A stretch of DNA of 6,077 bases from an uncultured Bacteroidales bacterium (lineage in GTDB: Bacteria; Bacteroidota; Bacteroidia; Bacteroidales; UBA932): positions 1 to 6,077 of the forward strand of contig CALADR010000371.1 in the NCBI GenBank assembly GCA_937890845.1. Reading direction: 5' to 3'. Every line of letters begins with the position of its first letter. Position 1 is the stretch's first letter. This document shows, one piece after another, positions 5,420-6,077 of the stretch. The translations under genes and the position numbers were made by a program. Under the pieces are notes generated by a model. It was not told the DNA's origin and ran no database searches. It worked only from the letters and a program-made list of their open reading frames with translations.

Positions 5420-6077
5420 TTACACATTTTTCACGCGCATGGCCCGGATCGCATTGAGAACAGCAAGTATCATGACTCCTACATCAGCAAATATGGCAAG
5501 CCACATATTTACTATTCCAAATACACCGAGTATGAGACATATTCCCTTGATTCCCAGTGCCAATATTATATTTTCCCATACGATTCCCAAGCATTTGCGG
5601 GATATCCTGACAGCCTTGCCCACTTTCATAGGATTGTCATCCATAAGCACGACATCTGCCGCTTCAATTGCTGCATCGCTTCCCATTGCCCCCATTGCAA
5701 TTCCAATATCGGCTCGGGACAGGACTGGGGCATCGTTTATACCATCTCCTACAAATGCGACCTTGCTGTCTTCTTCGGTGTGTCGGAGTATATTCTCAAG
5801 CTGCATGACCTTATCACCCGGAAGAAGTTCGCTAAAGACTTTATCAATGCCTAACTCCTTGGCTGTATGTCCGGCAACAGATTCGGCATCACCTGTCAGC
5901 ATTATGGTTTGTGTAATTCCTGATTTAGGGAGATCGGATATAGCATCTTTTGAAGCAGGTTTTACAACATCTCCCAAAACTATATGTCCGGCATATTTAC
6001 CGTCAACAGCAAGATGGACAATCGTACCGACTGCTTTGCATTGGCAGACTTCAAATCCAAACTCCTTCATCAGTTTT
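5420..6077 (-). CDS. zntA: Heavy-metal P1B-type ATPase, Zn2+/Cd2+ exporter, C-terminal part (partial)
   Basis: The 218 in-window residues (numbered from the first full codon) are the C-terminal third of a metal-exporting P-type ATPase of the inner membrane. They cover the end of the nucleotide-binding domain, the phosphorylation-domain motifs M-L-T-G-D (59-63) and V-G-D-G-I-N-D-A-P-V-L (109-119), A-D-I-G-I-A-M-G, and two final helices. In these, A-L-G-I-K-G (Lys177) and F-A-D-V-G-V (Asp198) match the lysine and aspartate that mark Zn/Cd/Pb-transporting P1B-2 pumps such as ZntA and CadA. The frame is open to the right edge, so the metal-binding head, CPC helix and DKTGT site lie outside. An internal ATG at 6070 is not the true start. 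The exact metal is inferred, and zntA is a family name rather than proven orthology. Confidence 0.93.
   Translation of the reverse strand, partial: KLMKEFGFEVCQCKAVGTIVHLAVDGKYAGHIVLGDVVKPASKDAISDLPKSGITQTIMLTGDAESVAGHTAKELGIDKVFSELLPGDKVMQLENILRHTEEDSKVAFVGDGINDAPVLSRADIGIAMGAMGSDAAIEAADVVLMDDNPMKVGKAVRISRKCLGIVWENIILALGIKGICLILGVFGIVNMWLAIFADVGVMILAVLNAIRAMRVKNV

Overview
The window looks like a chromosomal segment of a Bacteroidales bacterium (Bacteroides/Phocaeicola/Prevotella-like), with moderate GC. Three grounds support this. Several genes are preceded by the Bacteroidetes -7 promoter element TAnnTTTG, in one case with a correctly spaced -33 TTTG. The window carries a long TGS-domain nucleoside kinase of a type I know from Bacteroidetes genomes. 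It also starts with a lipoprotein carrying a fibronectin-III-like domain of the style common in that phylum. The genus cannot be fixed from the sequence alone.

All six supported genes are on the minus strand, so transcription runs from right to left. From the right edge: (1) the C-terminal part of a Zn/Cd-type P1B ATPase (5420-6077, cut by the window edge); (2) a 231-base intergenic region holding two 67-base direct repeats with embedded palindromes, the left copy containing the best promoter in the window; (3) a 554-residue TGS/ThrRS-like nucleoside (uridine) kinase (3524-5188); (4) a free methionine-(R)-sulfoxide reductase with all three catalytic cysteines (3030-3473); (5) a short-chain dehydrogenase (2189-2920); (6) a 276-base gap with no recognisable gene; (7) a MATE efflux transporter with its own promoter and a strong Shine-Dalgarno (539-1912); (8) the start of an FN3-like surface lipoprotein with its own promoter and a 5'-leader hairpin (1-394, cut by the left edge).

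The kinase, sulfoxide reductase and dehydrogenase are separated by 50 and 109 bases. I saw no convincing promoter or terminator between them, so they may be read from the repeat-borne promoter upstream of the kinase. The MATE and lipoprotein genes appear to be separate units. Their functions (nucleoside salvage, methionine sulfoxide repair, a redox enzyme, drug/metabolite efflux, metal efflux) look like ordinary housekeeping and stress tolerance, not one pathway. I see no mobile element, CRISPR array, tRNA or rRNA. No novel multi-gene system is evident. The most unusual element is the duplicated promoter/palindrome repeat at 5211-5354.
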